A stretch of DNA of 10,736 bases from Pyrolobus sp964613695. GTDB lineage: Archaea > Thermoproteota > Thermoprotei_A > Sulfolobales > Pyrodictiaceae. Positions 1-6,420 of this stretch are shown here, one piece after another. Under the pieces are notes generated by a model. The model saw nothing but the letters and a program-made list of their open reading frames with translations, did not search any database and was not told the DNA's origin. Both the position numbers and the translations under genes were made by a program. Where the stretch lies: NCBI GenBank assembly GCA_964613695.1, contig CAZTIR010000049.1:1-10736 (forward strand), in the 5' to 3' direction. The number at the start of each line of letters is the position of its first letter. Within the stretch, counting starts at the first letter, position 1.

Positions 1-139
1 TGAGAGCCTCTAGGCCCCTGGAGGCCACGTCGCGCACTATCGGGGCAACCTTCTCCACATACTCTGCTATATTGTAGGGCCTCTGGAGGAGCCTAGGGAG
101 CCTCTCGTCGCGGTAATCGACTACTATGAGCTCGCCCAT
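1..139 (-). CDS. N-terminal fragment, possibly histidinol dehydrogenase (partial, runs off left edge)
   Basis: Translating the minus strand from the ATG at 139 gives 46 uninterrupted residues beginning MGELIVVDYRDERLP and reaching the window edge. The part VEKVAPIVRDVASRGLEAL resembles the N-terminal helix of histidinol dehydrogenase (HisD), where a pattern like V..I..DVR.RGD.AL precedes the YT..FD segment. That family oxidises histidinol to histidine in two NAD-dependent steps. The decisive zinc-binding and catalytic residues lie outside the window, so the family call is tentative. No in-frame ATG, GTG or TTG occurs upstream between the thiC stop and this ATG, which fixes the start. A GGTG-like stretch lies 5 to 10 bases before the ATG. 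The gene follows thiC on the same strand after 42 bases. Confidence 0.5.
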   Translation of the reverse strand, partial: MGELIVVDYRDERLPRLLQRPYNIAEYVEKVAPIVRDVASRGLEAL

Positions 140-172
140 ACCCGCACCCGGGTCTCTGGCAGCATGGAGCGT

Positions 173-177
173 AAAAA
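173..177 (-). terminator. T-run just downstream of thiC
   Basis: On the minus strand a run of five T (CTGTTTTTACG) begins a few bases after the thiC stop codon. Archaeal RNA polymerase often stops at such U-rich tracts without a hairpin, so this could end or attenuate the thiC transcript before the next minus-strand gene. No stable stem was seen in front of it. It is a weak, short signal. Confidence 0.3.
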
Positions 178-181
178 CAGG

Positions 182-1537
182 CTAGTGTGCGCTAGCCTCC
201 ACCTCCCTGCTCTCCTCGCGGCGGCCGCGGAGCCTCCTAGCCCACTTCTCCAGCACCAGGCACGCGCATAGACTGCCGCACATCGTGCAGGATGGCAGCT
301 GGGCGCCGAACTGGGTGTATATCTTCCAAGCCCTATCGGGATCCATGCTGTTCTCTATCATCGTCTTCCAGTCTAGCCTCGCCCTAGCCTCCGCGACTAG
401 CCTATCCCACGCCGCCGCCCTCTCACCAAGCTTAACGATGTCGCCCGCGTGAGCCGCTATCCTAGCGGCTATGAGCCCCTCCCTAACCTGCTCTGGCGTG
501 GGCAGCGAGAGGTGCTCGGCGGGGGTAACGTAGCATATGAAGTCTGCGCCCGCCGCGGCCGCGAGGGCTGCGCCGATAGCCGTGCCTATGTGGTCATAGC
601 CCGGCGCCACGTCGGTGACGAGAGGGCCTAGCACGTAGTAGGGTGCCCCCTTTGTCAGAGCCTTCATTATCCTCACGTCCTCTACCACCTGGTTAAGGGG
701 CACGTGTCCAGGCCCCTCGACCATCACCATGACTCCGTGCTCGCGGGCCCTCTCGACGAGCCTAGCGTTGTTCACGAGCTCGAGCATCTGGAGCTCGTCG
801 TGGGCGTCGTGGATGGCGCCGGGTCTTAGGCTGTCGCCCAGGCTTATCGTAGCATCGTACTCCGCGAACAGCTCTAGCAGGTAGTCGAAGTTCTTCCAGT
901 AGGGGTTCTCGTTACCAGTCTCGAGCATCCAGGCCGCTAGCAGGGCGCCACCCCTGCTCACAATAGGCTGTATCCTGTTACTCTTCACAGCCTTCTCGGC
1001 GAGCTCCCGGGTTATAGCAGCGTGTATCGTCATGAAGTCTACTCCGTCGCGGAGATGCCTCTCGACCACCTTGAGGAAGTAGTCCTCGTCTGGCAGCCCC
1101 TTGCCCCGGGCAACAGTCTCCATCCAAGCCTGGTAGGTTGGCACAGTGCCGAGGGGGAGCGGGGTTGACTCGCGTAGGATAGCCCTCCTTATAGCGTCGA
1201 GGTCGCCCCCGATGCTAAGATCCATTATCGAGTCGGCCCCGTACTTCTTCGCCACCCTCACCTTCTCCAGCTCCATCTCGACGTCGACTACATGGGTGCT
1301 GGTGCCGACGTTCACGTTGACCTTCGTGCGGAGACCCTCCCCTATACCCAGGGGCCTAACACCCTCGCGGGCAACGTTACGGACTATTATGACGCGGCCC
1401 TCGGCGACACGCTGCCTCAGCACATTCGGGTCCACTCCCTCCGCCTTAGCAACCTCGACTATCTCTGGCGGCGTGGAGCCGCTCCTCGCTAGTCTCATTA
1501 GCGTAGGCACGTAACCACCCTGGTCCAAGAGGCTCAT
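182..1537 (-). CDS. thiC: phosphomethylpyrimidine synthase ThiC
   Basis: ThiC is the radical-SAM enzyme that rearranges aminoimidazole ribotide (AIR, a purine intermediate) into hydroxymethylpyrimidine phosphate for thiamine synthesis in the cytoplasm. The 451 residues match the short ThiC form without the long bacterial N-terminal extension. Family blocks visible include NVNVGTS (about 74-80), MDLSIGGD (105-112), LGDSLRPGAIHDAHD (233-247), VEGPGHVP (273-280), GPLVTDVAPGYDHIG (304-318) and CYVTPAEHL (335-343). The C-terminal cluster motif is CTMCGSLCAC, giving Cys417, Cys420 and Cys424, with an extra Cys426. Spacing to the third Cys is thus three residues (or five, via Cys426), not the four of the textbook CX2CX4C motif. 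The ATG start leaves 66 bases to the divergent hemD. No clear Shine-Dalgarno sequence precedes it, so a leaderless or short-leader mRNA is possible. No TPP riboswitch was recognised upstream. Confidence 0.96.
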   Translation of the reverse strand: MSLLDQGGYVPTLMRLARSGSTPPEIVEVAKAEGVDPNVLRQRVAEGRVIIVRNVAREGVRPLGIGEGLRTKVNVNVGTSTHVVDVEMELEKVRVAKKYGADSIMDLSIGGDLDAIRRAILRESTPLPLGTVPTYQAWMETVARGKGLPDEDYFLKVVERHLRDGVDFMTIHAAITRELAEKAVKSNRIQPIVSRGGALLAAWMLETGNENPYWKNFDYLLELFAEYDATISLGDSLRPGAIHDAHDELQMLELVNNARLVERAREHGVMVMVEGPGHVPLNQVVEDVRIMKALTKGAPYYVLGPLVTDVAPGYDHIGTAIGAALAAAAGADFICYVTPAEHLSLPTPEQVREGLIAARIAAHAGDIVKLGERAAAWDRLVAEARARLDWKTMIENSMDPDRAWKIYTQFGAQLPSCTMCGSLCACLVLEKWARRLRGRREESREVEASAH

Positions 1538-1603
1538 GGGAACTCATAGGGTTTCCACCCGCCACTACACTAGCTTTCATCAACCGGCGCGCCCAGTGCC
1601 AGT

Positions 1604-2332
1604 ATGGTGGCTGGCGTGGAGAAGATACACGTGCTGCTCCTCAGGCCTGCTGACGAGCCCCCGCCCCCTAGGCCTGACGAGAGGCTGGTATTGTCTCACA
1701 TACCCCTCCTCGACTGGAAGCCCCTCCCCGAGAACCTCGAGAGGGTGGAGGAGCTGCTGGATAGTGTAGAGTGGCTAGTCTACACCAGCTTCCGCGGCGT
1801 GAGGGCCACGAGGCGGCTAGCCGAGGCTATACGAGCCGCGAGGGAGAGGGGCTTGAGGGTTGCGGCCGTCGGGCCTAGGACGGCGGTGGAGGTTGAGAGG
1901 GTTCTGGGATTCAAACCGGATCTGGTGCCGCGCGAGTACCGTGGCGCCGTTCTCGCGGATGAGCTTGTCTCTAGGGGTGCTAGGAGCGTGCTGATGGCCC
2001 GGTCTGAGAAGGCTCTAGAGGAGCCTGTGAGGCTGCTCCGGGAGCGTGGCGTCGTGGTCCACGATATACCCGTCTACACGATGATGGTCCTCGATAGGAT
2101 GGTCGAGGCTGCGGTGCGCGTGGCAAGCCTCTACGATTACGTGGTGTTCACCAGCCCTAGTATAGTAAGAGCCTTCTTCTCCAAGTGGAGGGGCGGGGCG
2201 CTCCGCGCCGCAGCCATAGGCCCGACTACCGCGAGGGCCTTGAGGGAGCATGGGGTTGAGCCCCTGGTCACGCCGCGCGAGTACACTCTAGAGGCGTTAC
2301 TGGAGGCTATTCTCGAGAGGCCTCCCCTTTAA
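1604..2332 (+). CDS. hemD: uroporphyrinogen-III synthase HemD
   Basis: HemD closes hydroxymethylbilane with inversion of ring D to give uroporphyrinogen III, the common precursor of heme, siroheme and cobamides. The 242 residues fit the family length. The two-domain pattern is visible: VYTSFRGV (59-66, the TSxNGV-like block of domain 1), AVGPRTA (88-94), VVFTSPSIVRAFF (180-192), AAIGPTTARALREHGV (203-218) and the terminal YTLEALLEAI helix. The family has few catalytic residues, so recognition rests on these blocks. The start is uncertain: ATG at 1604 has no upstream Shine-Dalgarno, whereas the in-frame GTG at 1616 sits 5 bases after GGTGG (1606-1610) and yields a compact MEKIHVLLLRP N-terminus. 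The gene is divergent from thiC and is followed after 35 bases by an unrecognised gene on the same strand. Confidence 0.9.
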   Translation: MVAGVEKIHVLLLRPADEPPPPRPDERLVLSHIPLLDWKPLPENLERVEELLDSVEWLVYTSFRGVRATRRLAEAIRAARERGLRVAAVGPRTAVEVERVLGFKPDLVPREYRGAVLADELVSRGARSVLMARSEKALEEPVRLLRERGVVVHDIPVYTMMVLDRMVEAAVRVASLYDYVVFTSPSIVRAFFSKWRGGALRAAAIGPTTARALREHGVEPLVTPREYTLEALLEAILERPPL

Positions 2333-2336
2333 TAGG
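2326..2336 (+). promoter_or_regulatory. possible TATA-like box for the 2368 gene
   Basis: The AT-rich stretch CCTTTAATAGG overlaps the hemD stop codon and stands out from GC-rich surroundings. Its centre lies about 37 bases before the GTG at 2368, which would fit an archaeal TATA box with a transcription start about 10 bases before the gene. This is inference from position and composition only; the gene could equally be co-transcribed with hemD. Confidence 0.3.
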
Positions 2337-2367
2337 CCGTGGTGCGCGGTGCGCATGGGGGTTTGGG

Positions 2368-2946
2368 GTGGCGGTTAGGGTCTCGCTGGTTGAGCTCGCC
2401 AGGGCTCGCGACGAGGTGGTGGGGAAGCTAAGGGGCCTCGCGGACAAGGAGCTTGTGGAGTACGTCGTCTACGCGCTGCCTAGGAGGCCGTTGAGGTACA
2501 TGACGAGTAGCCAGAGGTGGCACGTGACGAGCGAGGGGCAGCTCGATAGGCTGGAGTATGCACTCCTCTACACCGCTATAGAGGCTGGCGGCCCCTTCCC
2601 GTTTAGGAGCTTCGCGGAGAGGGCTGGCGACTTTAGAGCCGCGGCGGCGTACGCGTGGATGCTTAGGGGTGAGGGGCTCCTCCGCGTTGTCGAGGGCGAC
2701 CCGGTTGTCCTCCTAACCGCGGCTATATTGAGGAGTAAGGGCGGCTACTGGAGGCTCTCGAAGAAGCTCGACGCTGTGAAGCTGGAGGTCCTCTGGGATG
2801 CTGTGGAGAGGCTCGAGAACGAGGCGTTGACGTGTGTAAAGCTGCCCTCGAGGATAGGCTGCAAGTATGTCACTGCGAGGGTTCCGAGAGAGCAGGCAAA
2901 GGTTCAAGCACGTGTCCTGAACGCCTTCTACTCGCAGGGGCGGTGA
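2368..2946 (+). CDS. unrecognised basic protein of 192 residues
   Basis: I do not recognise this family. The GTG start is supported by GGGGG at 2357-2361, 6 bases upstream; a nearby ATG at 2355 is in another frame and stops at once. The protein is soluble-looking, rich in Arg, Leu and Val, with no signal peptide or membrane segment. Residues 10-75 look helical with a conserved-looking PRRPLRYMTSSQRWHV stretch (38-53). Residues 76-110 (PFRSFAERAGDFRAAAAYAWMLRGEGLLRVVEG) have the look of a winged-helix or similar small helical unit: a helix, a turn, a helix, then a short strand. The C-terminus is basic with Cys156 and Cys165. The codon style matches its neighbours, so it looks like a real, resident gene. 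It follows hemD by 35 bases and precedes the CBS gene by 125 bases. Nucleic-acid binding is possible but not shown. Confidence 0.75.
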   Translation: MAVRVSLVELARARDEVVGKLRGLADKELVEYVVYALPRRPLRYMTSSQRWHVTSEGQLDRLEYALLYTAIEAGGPFPFRSFAERAGDFRAAAAYAWMLRGEGLLRVVEGDPVVLLTAAILRSKGGYWRLSKKLDAVKLEVLWDAVERLENEALTCVKLPSRIGCKYVTARVPREQAKVQARVLNAFYSQGR

Positions 2947-3071
2947 GGAGCTAGACGGGGGCTGAGGAGAGCCGCTGATGTAGACTCTGGTCGCCGAGCC
3001 CATTGTTTGAGAAGCTACCGCCACCATGCACCCACCAAACCCGCTAATACCCTAGCCTCGGGGTAGAGCAC
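2947..3071. other. 125-base intergenic region before the CBS gene
   Basis: No gene, tRNA or strong hairpin was seen. It contains a modestly AT-rich stretch near 3003-3010 (TTGTTTGA) and ends with GGGGTAG (3060-3066), a plausible ribosome-binding site for the GTG at 3072. Its length suggests that the CBS-purQ-purL block has its own promoter here, but no convincing TATA box could be picked out by eye. Confidence 0.3.
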
Positions 3072-3521
3072 GTGGAGCCGGTGGTAGGAATGGTGTTTAG
3101 GAGGAGGCGTGTCGCTCTCCGCGTATCGGATTTGATGACAACGCCCCCTATCACTATCAACAGGGATGCGAGCATCGAGGAGGCTGCTAGGAGGATGTAC
3201 GAGAACCGCGTCGGCAGCGTCCTCGTGGTCGACGAGGAGGGTAAGCTTGTGGGCATCGTGACGGAGCGTGACATACTGTACGCTGTTGTGAAGGGTAAGG
3301 TGGGGAGGGGGCTCCCCGTCTGGGATATAATGACTGATAACCCGATAACAGCGAAACCCGACGAGCCGCTCATAGAGGCTATCGAGAGGATGAGGGAGGC
3401 TAACATCAGACACCTGCCGGTAGTCGATGAGGAGGGGAAGCCGGTGGGCGTCCTCTCCCTCCGCGACGTCGTCGACTACCTGCTAACCCTCCTCCACCTG
3501 CTCGGCGGGGAGAGGAGGTAG
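3072..3521 (+). CDS. tandem CBS-domain protein, possible nucleotide sensor
   Basis: The 149 residues consist almost entirely of two CBS domains (a Bateman module). CBS1 spans about 18-75 (VSDLMTTPPITI, then GSVLVVDEEGKLVGIVTERD) and CBS2 about 84-138 (VWDIMTDNPITAKPDEPL, then HLPVVDEEGKPVGVLSLRD). Both carry the typical G.(V/L)(S/T).RD end of the domain, where the Asp usually contacts the ribose of a bound nucleotide. Such modules commonly bind AMP, ATP or SAM and act as sensors, alone or on partner proteins; there is no fused effector domain here. The short basic N-terminus (RRRRVALR) precedes CBS1. The GTG at 3072 has GGGGT 7 bases upstream; an ATG at 3090 with GGTGG 5 bases upstream is an equally good start and would remove six residues. 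It lies 49 bases before purQ on the same strand, which suggests, but does not prove, a purine-related role. Confidence 0.88.
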   Translation: MEPVVGMVFRRRRVALRVSDLMTTPPITINRDASIEEAARRMYENRVGSVLVVDEEGKLVGIVTERDILYAVVKGKVGRGLPVWDIMTDNPITAKPDEPLIEAIERMREANIRHLPVVDEEGKPVGVLSLRDVVDYLLTLLHLLGGERR

Positions 3522-3529
3522 AGCCTCGT

Positions 3530-3556
3530 GTTATAGCCGGGGCTAGGCCCCCTGGC
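3530..3556 (+). promoter_or_regulatory. TATA-like box and small hairpin before purQ
   Basis: In the 49-base gap before purQ, GTTATAG (3530-3536) is the only AT-rich hexamer and its centre is about 38 bases before the TTG start, a workable distance for an archaeal promoter. Directly after it is an imperfect hairpin: GCC-GGGG (3536-3542), loop CTAGG, CCCC (3548-3551), then, after a two-base bulge, GGC (3554-3556). It could be an operator overlapping the transcription start, an mRNA structure at the end of the CBS transcript, or chance in GC-rich DNA. Confidence 0.3.
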
Positions 3557-3570
3557 AACGGGAGCCGCTA

Positions 3571-4230
3571 TTGCCGCGCGTGGCTGTTGTCTTCTTCCCG
3601 GGCACCAACTGTGAGAGAGAGACGCTACTAGCCCTCCGCAACGTGTCCCGCGTCGAGGCTTGTCTAGTGGAGCCGGGGGAGCTTAACCCACGCGACTGGG
3701 ATGCCATCATACTACCCGGGGGCTTCAGCTACGCCGACTATGTTAGAGCAGGCGTCATGGCCACGTGGGGCTTCGCGGATAAGCTGCGAGAGGCTATGGA
3801 GGGGGGTGTGCCGATACTGGGCATATGCAACGGGTTCCAGATCCTAGTCGAGGCTGGCCTCCTCCCAGGCGCGCTCCTCCCAAACGAGTGCGGGTGCTTC
3901 GTGGCACGCTGGGTTAGGTTGAGGATAGCCGAGCCTAGGGGCCCGTGGCTCGGCGGCTACGAGGACGGCGAGACCGTCTGGATGCCGGTTGCGCACCATC
4001 AGGGTAGGTGGTGGGGCGGGGAGGAGCCTAGAGGCCCCAGGATCTACTACGTGGATAACCCCAATGGCTCCAGGTGGAGCATCGCCGGAGTATCCGCGCG
4101 CGACGGGCTGGTCGTGGGGCTGATGCCCCACCCGGAGAGGGCTGTTTACCCGTGGCAGTCTAGGGGTAGGCAGCCCGGAGGCTACAAGATGTTCAAGTGG
4201 ATTGGTGTTGCCCTGCGCGCAGGGTGGTAG
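3571..4230 (+). CDS. purQ: FGAM synthetase glutaminase subunit PurQ
   Basis: PurQ is the class I glutamine amidotransferase that releases ammonia from glutamine and hands it to PurL for conversion of FGAR to FGAM, step 4 of IMP synthesis. The 219 residues equal the usual small-subunit length. The N-terminus VAVVFFPGTNCERE is typical. The nucleophile is Cys86 in GICNGFQ, and the rest of the triad is His187 and Glu189 in MPHPER. Other family blocks are ILPGGFSYADYVRAG (47-61), MPVAHHQGRW (138-147) and VDNPNGS (161-167). The TTG start is supported by GGGAG at 3560-3564, 6 bases upstream, and by alignment of the FPGTNCE block to the expected position. purL starts 3 bases after its stop, indicating translational coupling. 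No purS is adjacent. Confidence 0.96.
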   Translation: MPRVAVVFFPGTNCERETLLALRNVSRVEACLVEPGELNPRDWDAIILPGGFSYADYVRAGVMATWGFADKLREAMEGGVPILGICNGFQILVEAGLLPGALLPNECGCFVARWVRLRIAEPRGPWLGGYEDGETVWMPVAHHQGRWWGGEEPRGPRIYYVDNPNGSRWSIAGVSARDGLVVGLMPHPERAVYPWQSRGRQPGGYKMFKWIGVALRAGW

Positions 4231-4233
4231 AGG

Positions 4234-6420
4234 GTGCCGCTCTCTAGGGAAGAGTTGGAGTACGCGCGTAGGCTGCTAGGCCGTGAGCCAAACCGAGCCG
4301 AGCTGGTGGTACTCGAGGCTGTGTGGAGCGAGCACTGCAGCTATAAGAGCTCGAGAAGGTGGCTCCGCCTCCTCCCCACAACAGGCCCCGACGTGGTGGT
4401 GGGGCCTGGGCGCGACGCTGCCGTGGTGAGGCTCTGGGATGACGCCCTCATAGCGTTTAGGGTTGAGAGCCACAACCACCCCTCAGCCGTAGACCCGTAC
4501 AACGGGGCCGCCACCGGCATAGGGGGCATAGTCAGGGACGTGTTGAGCGTCGGTGCTAAGCCGATAGCGCTCCTCGACATACTCTACCTCGGCCAGCCTG
4601 GCGTGGAGAAGAGCGACTGGCTCGCGAAGGGCATCGTGGCGGGCATAAGCGACTATGGGAATAGCATCGGCGTGCCTACGGTGGCGGGCGAGACGTGGAG
4701 ACTGCCATGGTACAACACCTACCCTCTCGTTAACGTCGCGTGCGTGGGCTTCCTGAGACCAGGCGAGCTGCTGGAGGGTCGCGTGGAGCCCGGAGACCCT
4801 ATAGTAATAGCTGGTAGCCCCACGGGCCGCGACGGTCTGCTCGGGAGCAGCTTCGCCTCCAAGCCGCTAGAGGAGGATATAGCTGCTGTACAGATAGGGA
4901 ACCCGTTCATAGAGAAGCTTCTAATCGACGCTATCCGCGAGGCGGTTGAAGCAGGCGTACTGAGGCACGTTAAGGACCTCGGCGGTGGGGGCATATCGGT
5001 TGCCATCGGGGAGACGGCCTACGACAGTGGCGTGGGGGCGGAGATCCACCTGGATAAACTGCACCTTCGAGAGCCCGACATGACGCCGGAGGAGATACTC
5101 GCATCCGAGAGCCAGGAGAGGATGCTCCTAGTGCCGCGGAGGGGGGCGCTAGACGCCCTCCTAAAGATACTCGAGAGGCATGGCCTAGAGTATAGTGTCA
5201 TAGGCGTCTTTACGCGTGAGAAGCGCGTACGCTTCTACCACCGTGGCGTACTCGTAGCAGACCTGCCCCTCGAGGCTTTCCGCGGGCCACCCGAGCCTCC
5301 CAGGGTCTCGCGCCAGCCGAGCGGCTACCCTGATACTAGGCTGGTGAGGCTGGAGGAGCCCCGAGACTATAACAGCATGTTCCTCGAGATACTCTCCTCG
5401 CCCAACGTCTCCTCGAAGAGGTGGGTGTACGAGAGGTACGACTGGGGCGTGCAGGGTAGGACCGTGATGCCACCGGGACACGGCGACGCCGCGGTGCTCT
5501 GGCTGTACGAGCTCGGCGACCGTAGGGGTGTGGCTGTAGCGCCCGGAGGCAACCCGAGGTACACGAGGCTCGACCCGTATAGGGGTGCAGCCCTCTCCCT
5601 CGAGGAGGCATACCGTAACGTGGTCGCCGCGGGCGGCGAGCCAGTGGCGGCTGTGGATAATGTCAACGCCGGTAACCCGGAGAAGCCGGAGCACTACTGG
5701 TTCTTCGAGCAGATGGTGAGGGGGCTGGCTTGGAGTGCTAGGGAGCACGGCATCCCCGTGGTCGGCGGCAACGTGAGCCTCTATAACGAGGAGCCGGGGA
5801 GGGGCATGGTATCCCCGGTGACAAGCATAGTCGTCGTCGGCAGGGTTGGGGATGTCGACCTCGCCACTGGGCTCGCGCCCGCCGAGAGGAGGAGCGAGGA
5901 TTACCTCATGTTATACGTGGGCTCCGAGACCCTGCCGGAGCTGGGGGGAAGCGAGTACCAACACGTAACCACCGGCAGCGTCGCGGGCGCCCCGCCCGAG
6001 CCCAGGCCCTCCACAGAGAAGCTCCTAGCGAGGTTCGCTTCTAGGCTACGCTCGGCGCTAGGAGAGAGCGTCAGGAGCATAGCGGTGCACGATGTGGGTG
6101 TCGGAGGGCTTCTCGTAGCAGCGGCCGAGATGGGCATAGCGATGGGTGAGGGTGTGGTGCTGGACGCTAGGAGAGTGCCCCAGAGGGCTTGCAACGCTCC
6201 GCATGAGGTGCTCTTCTCGGAGACGCAGGCTAGGCTCCTCCTAGCAGCCCCCAAGAGCCTAGCGGAGAGGATAGCAGAGCTTGCAAAGAGCGAGGGTCTA
6301 GAGGCTGCCCTCATAGGCAGAGTTGGGGGCGAGAGACTCATCGTCGAGTGGGGTTCAAAACGCCTCATAGACGTTAGCCTCGAGGATGCTAGGAGAGCGT
6401 ATGGAGACCCTCTCGTCTAG
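4234..6420 (+). CDS. purL: FGAM synthetase synthase subunit PurL (small type)
   Basis: PurL performs the ATP-dependent amidation of formylglycinamide ribonucleotide to FGAM. At 728 residues it is the small archaeal/Gram-positive form that works in a complex with PurQ and PurS. Visible motifs are SEHCSYKSS (32-40, with catalytic His34), VESHNHPS (78-85), GAATGIGGIVRD (91-102), LVNVACVGF (165-173), KDLGGGGISVAIGET (247-261) and, in the second duplicated half, NVNAGNPEKPE, GGNVSLYNE and AVHDVGVGGLLVAAAEM. The two halves reflect the internal pseudo-duplication of the PurM/PurL superfamily, each with an N-terminal dimerisation and a C-terminal ATP-grasp-unrelated domain. The GTG start lies 3 bases after purQ; GGGTGG (4222-4227) inside the purQ 3' end is its ribosome-binding site, 6 bases away. 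Its stop TAG shares the tetranucleotide CTAG with the stop of the convergent purF. Confidence 0.97.
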   Translation: MPLSREELEYARRLLGREPNRAELVVLEAVWSEHCSYKSSRRWLRLLPTTGPDVVVGPGRDAAVVRLWDDALIAFRVESHNHPSAVDPYNGAATGIGGIVRDVLSVGAKPIALLDILYLGQPGVEKSDWLAKGIVAGISDYGNSIGVPTVAGETWRLPWYNTYPLVNVACVGFLRPGELLEGRVEPGDPIVIAGSPTGRDGLLGSSFASKPLEEDIAAVQIGNPFIEKLLIDAIREAVEAGVLRHVKDLGGGGISVAIGETAYDSGVGAEIHLDKLHLREPDMTPEEILASESQERMLLVPRRGALDALLKILERHGLEYSVIGVFTREKRVRFYHRGVLVADLPLEAFRGPPEPPRVSRQPSGYPDTRLVRLEEPRDYNSMFLEILSSPNVSSKRWVYERYDWGVQGRTVMPPGHGDAAVLWLYELGDRRGVAVAPGGNPRYTRLDPYRGAALSLEEAYRNVVAAGGEPVAAVDNVNAGNPEKPEHYWFFEQMVRGLAWSAREHGIPVVGGNVSLYNEEPGRGMVSPVTSIVVVGRVGDVDLATGLAPAERRSEDYLMLYVGSETLPELGGSEYQHVTTGSVAGAPPEPRPSTEKLLARFASRLRSALGESVRSIAVHDVGVGGLLVAAAEMGIAMGEGVVLDARRVPQRACNAPHEVLFSETQARLLLAAPKSLAERIAELAKSEGLEAALIGRVGGERLIVEWGSKRLIDVSLEDARRAYGDPLV

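Noticed and set aside
449..1514. Plus-strand open frames opposite thiC
   Set aside because: They lie wholly antisense to a well-conserved thiC and their translations show no family motif; they are by-products of GC-rich codon use.
1586..1593. GGCGCGCC palindrome between thiC and hemD as an operator
   Set aside because: It is an eight-base GC-only palindrome with no extended symmetry, readily expected by chance here.
1538..1603. TPP riboswitch in the thiC leader
   Set aside because: The 66-base spacer lacks the conserved CUGAGA-type core and cannot hold a full aptamer plus the hemD start region.
1536..1769. Plus-strand open frame covering the thiC-hemD spacer and the hemD start
   Set aside because: It starts inside the thiC start codon region, is out of frame with hemD and has a Ser/Pro/Trp-rich low-complexity translation.
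2947..3071. tRNA or small RNA gene in the 125-base gap
   Set aside because: No cloverleaf elements (GGTTCGA-type T loop, paired acceptor ends) or stable stem could be found.
3015..3413. Minus-strand open frames opposite the CBS gene
   Set aside because: The two CBS domains on the plus strand are unmistakable; the antisense translations have no recognisable domain.
5185..5748. Long minus-strand open frame (187 codons) within purL
   Set aside because: It is antisense to conserved PurL blocks and resembles no protein; long antisense frames are expected in DNA of this composition.
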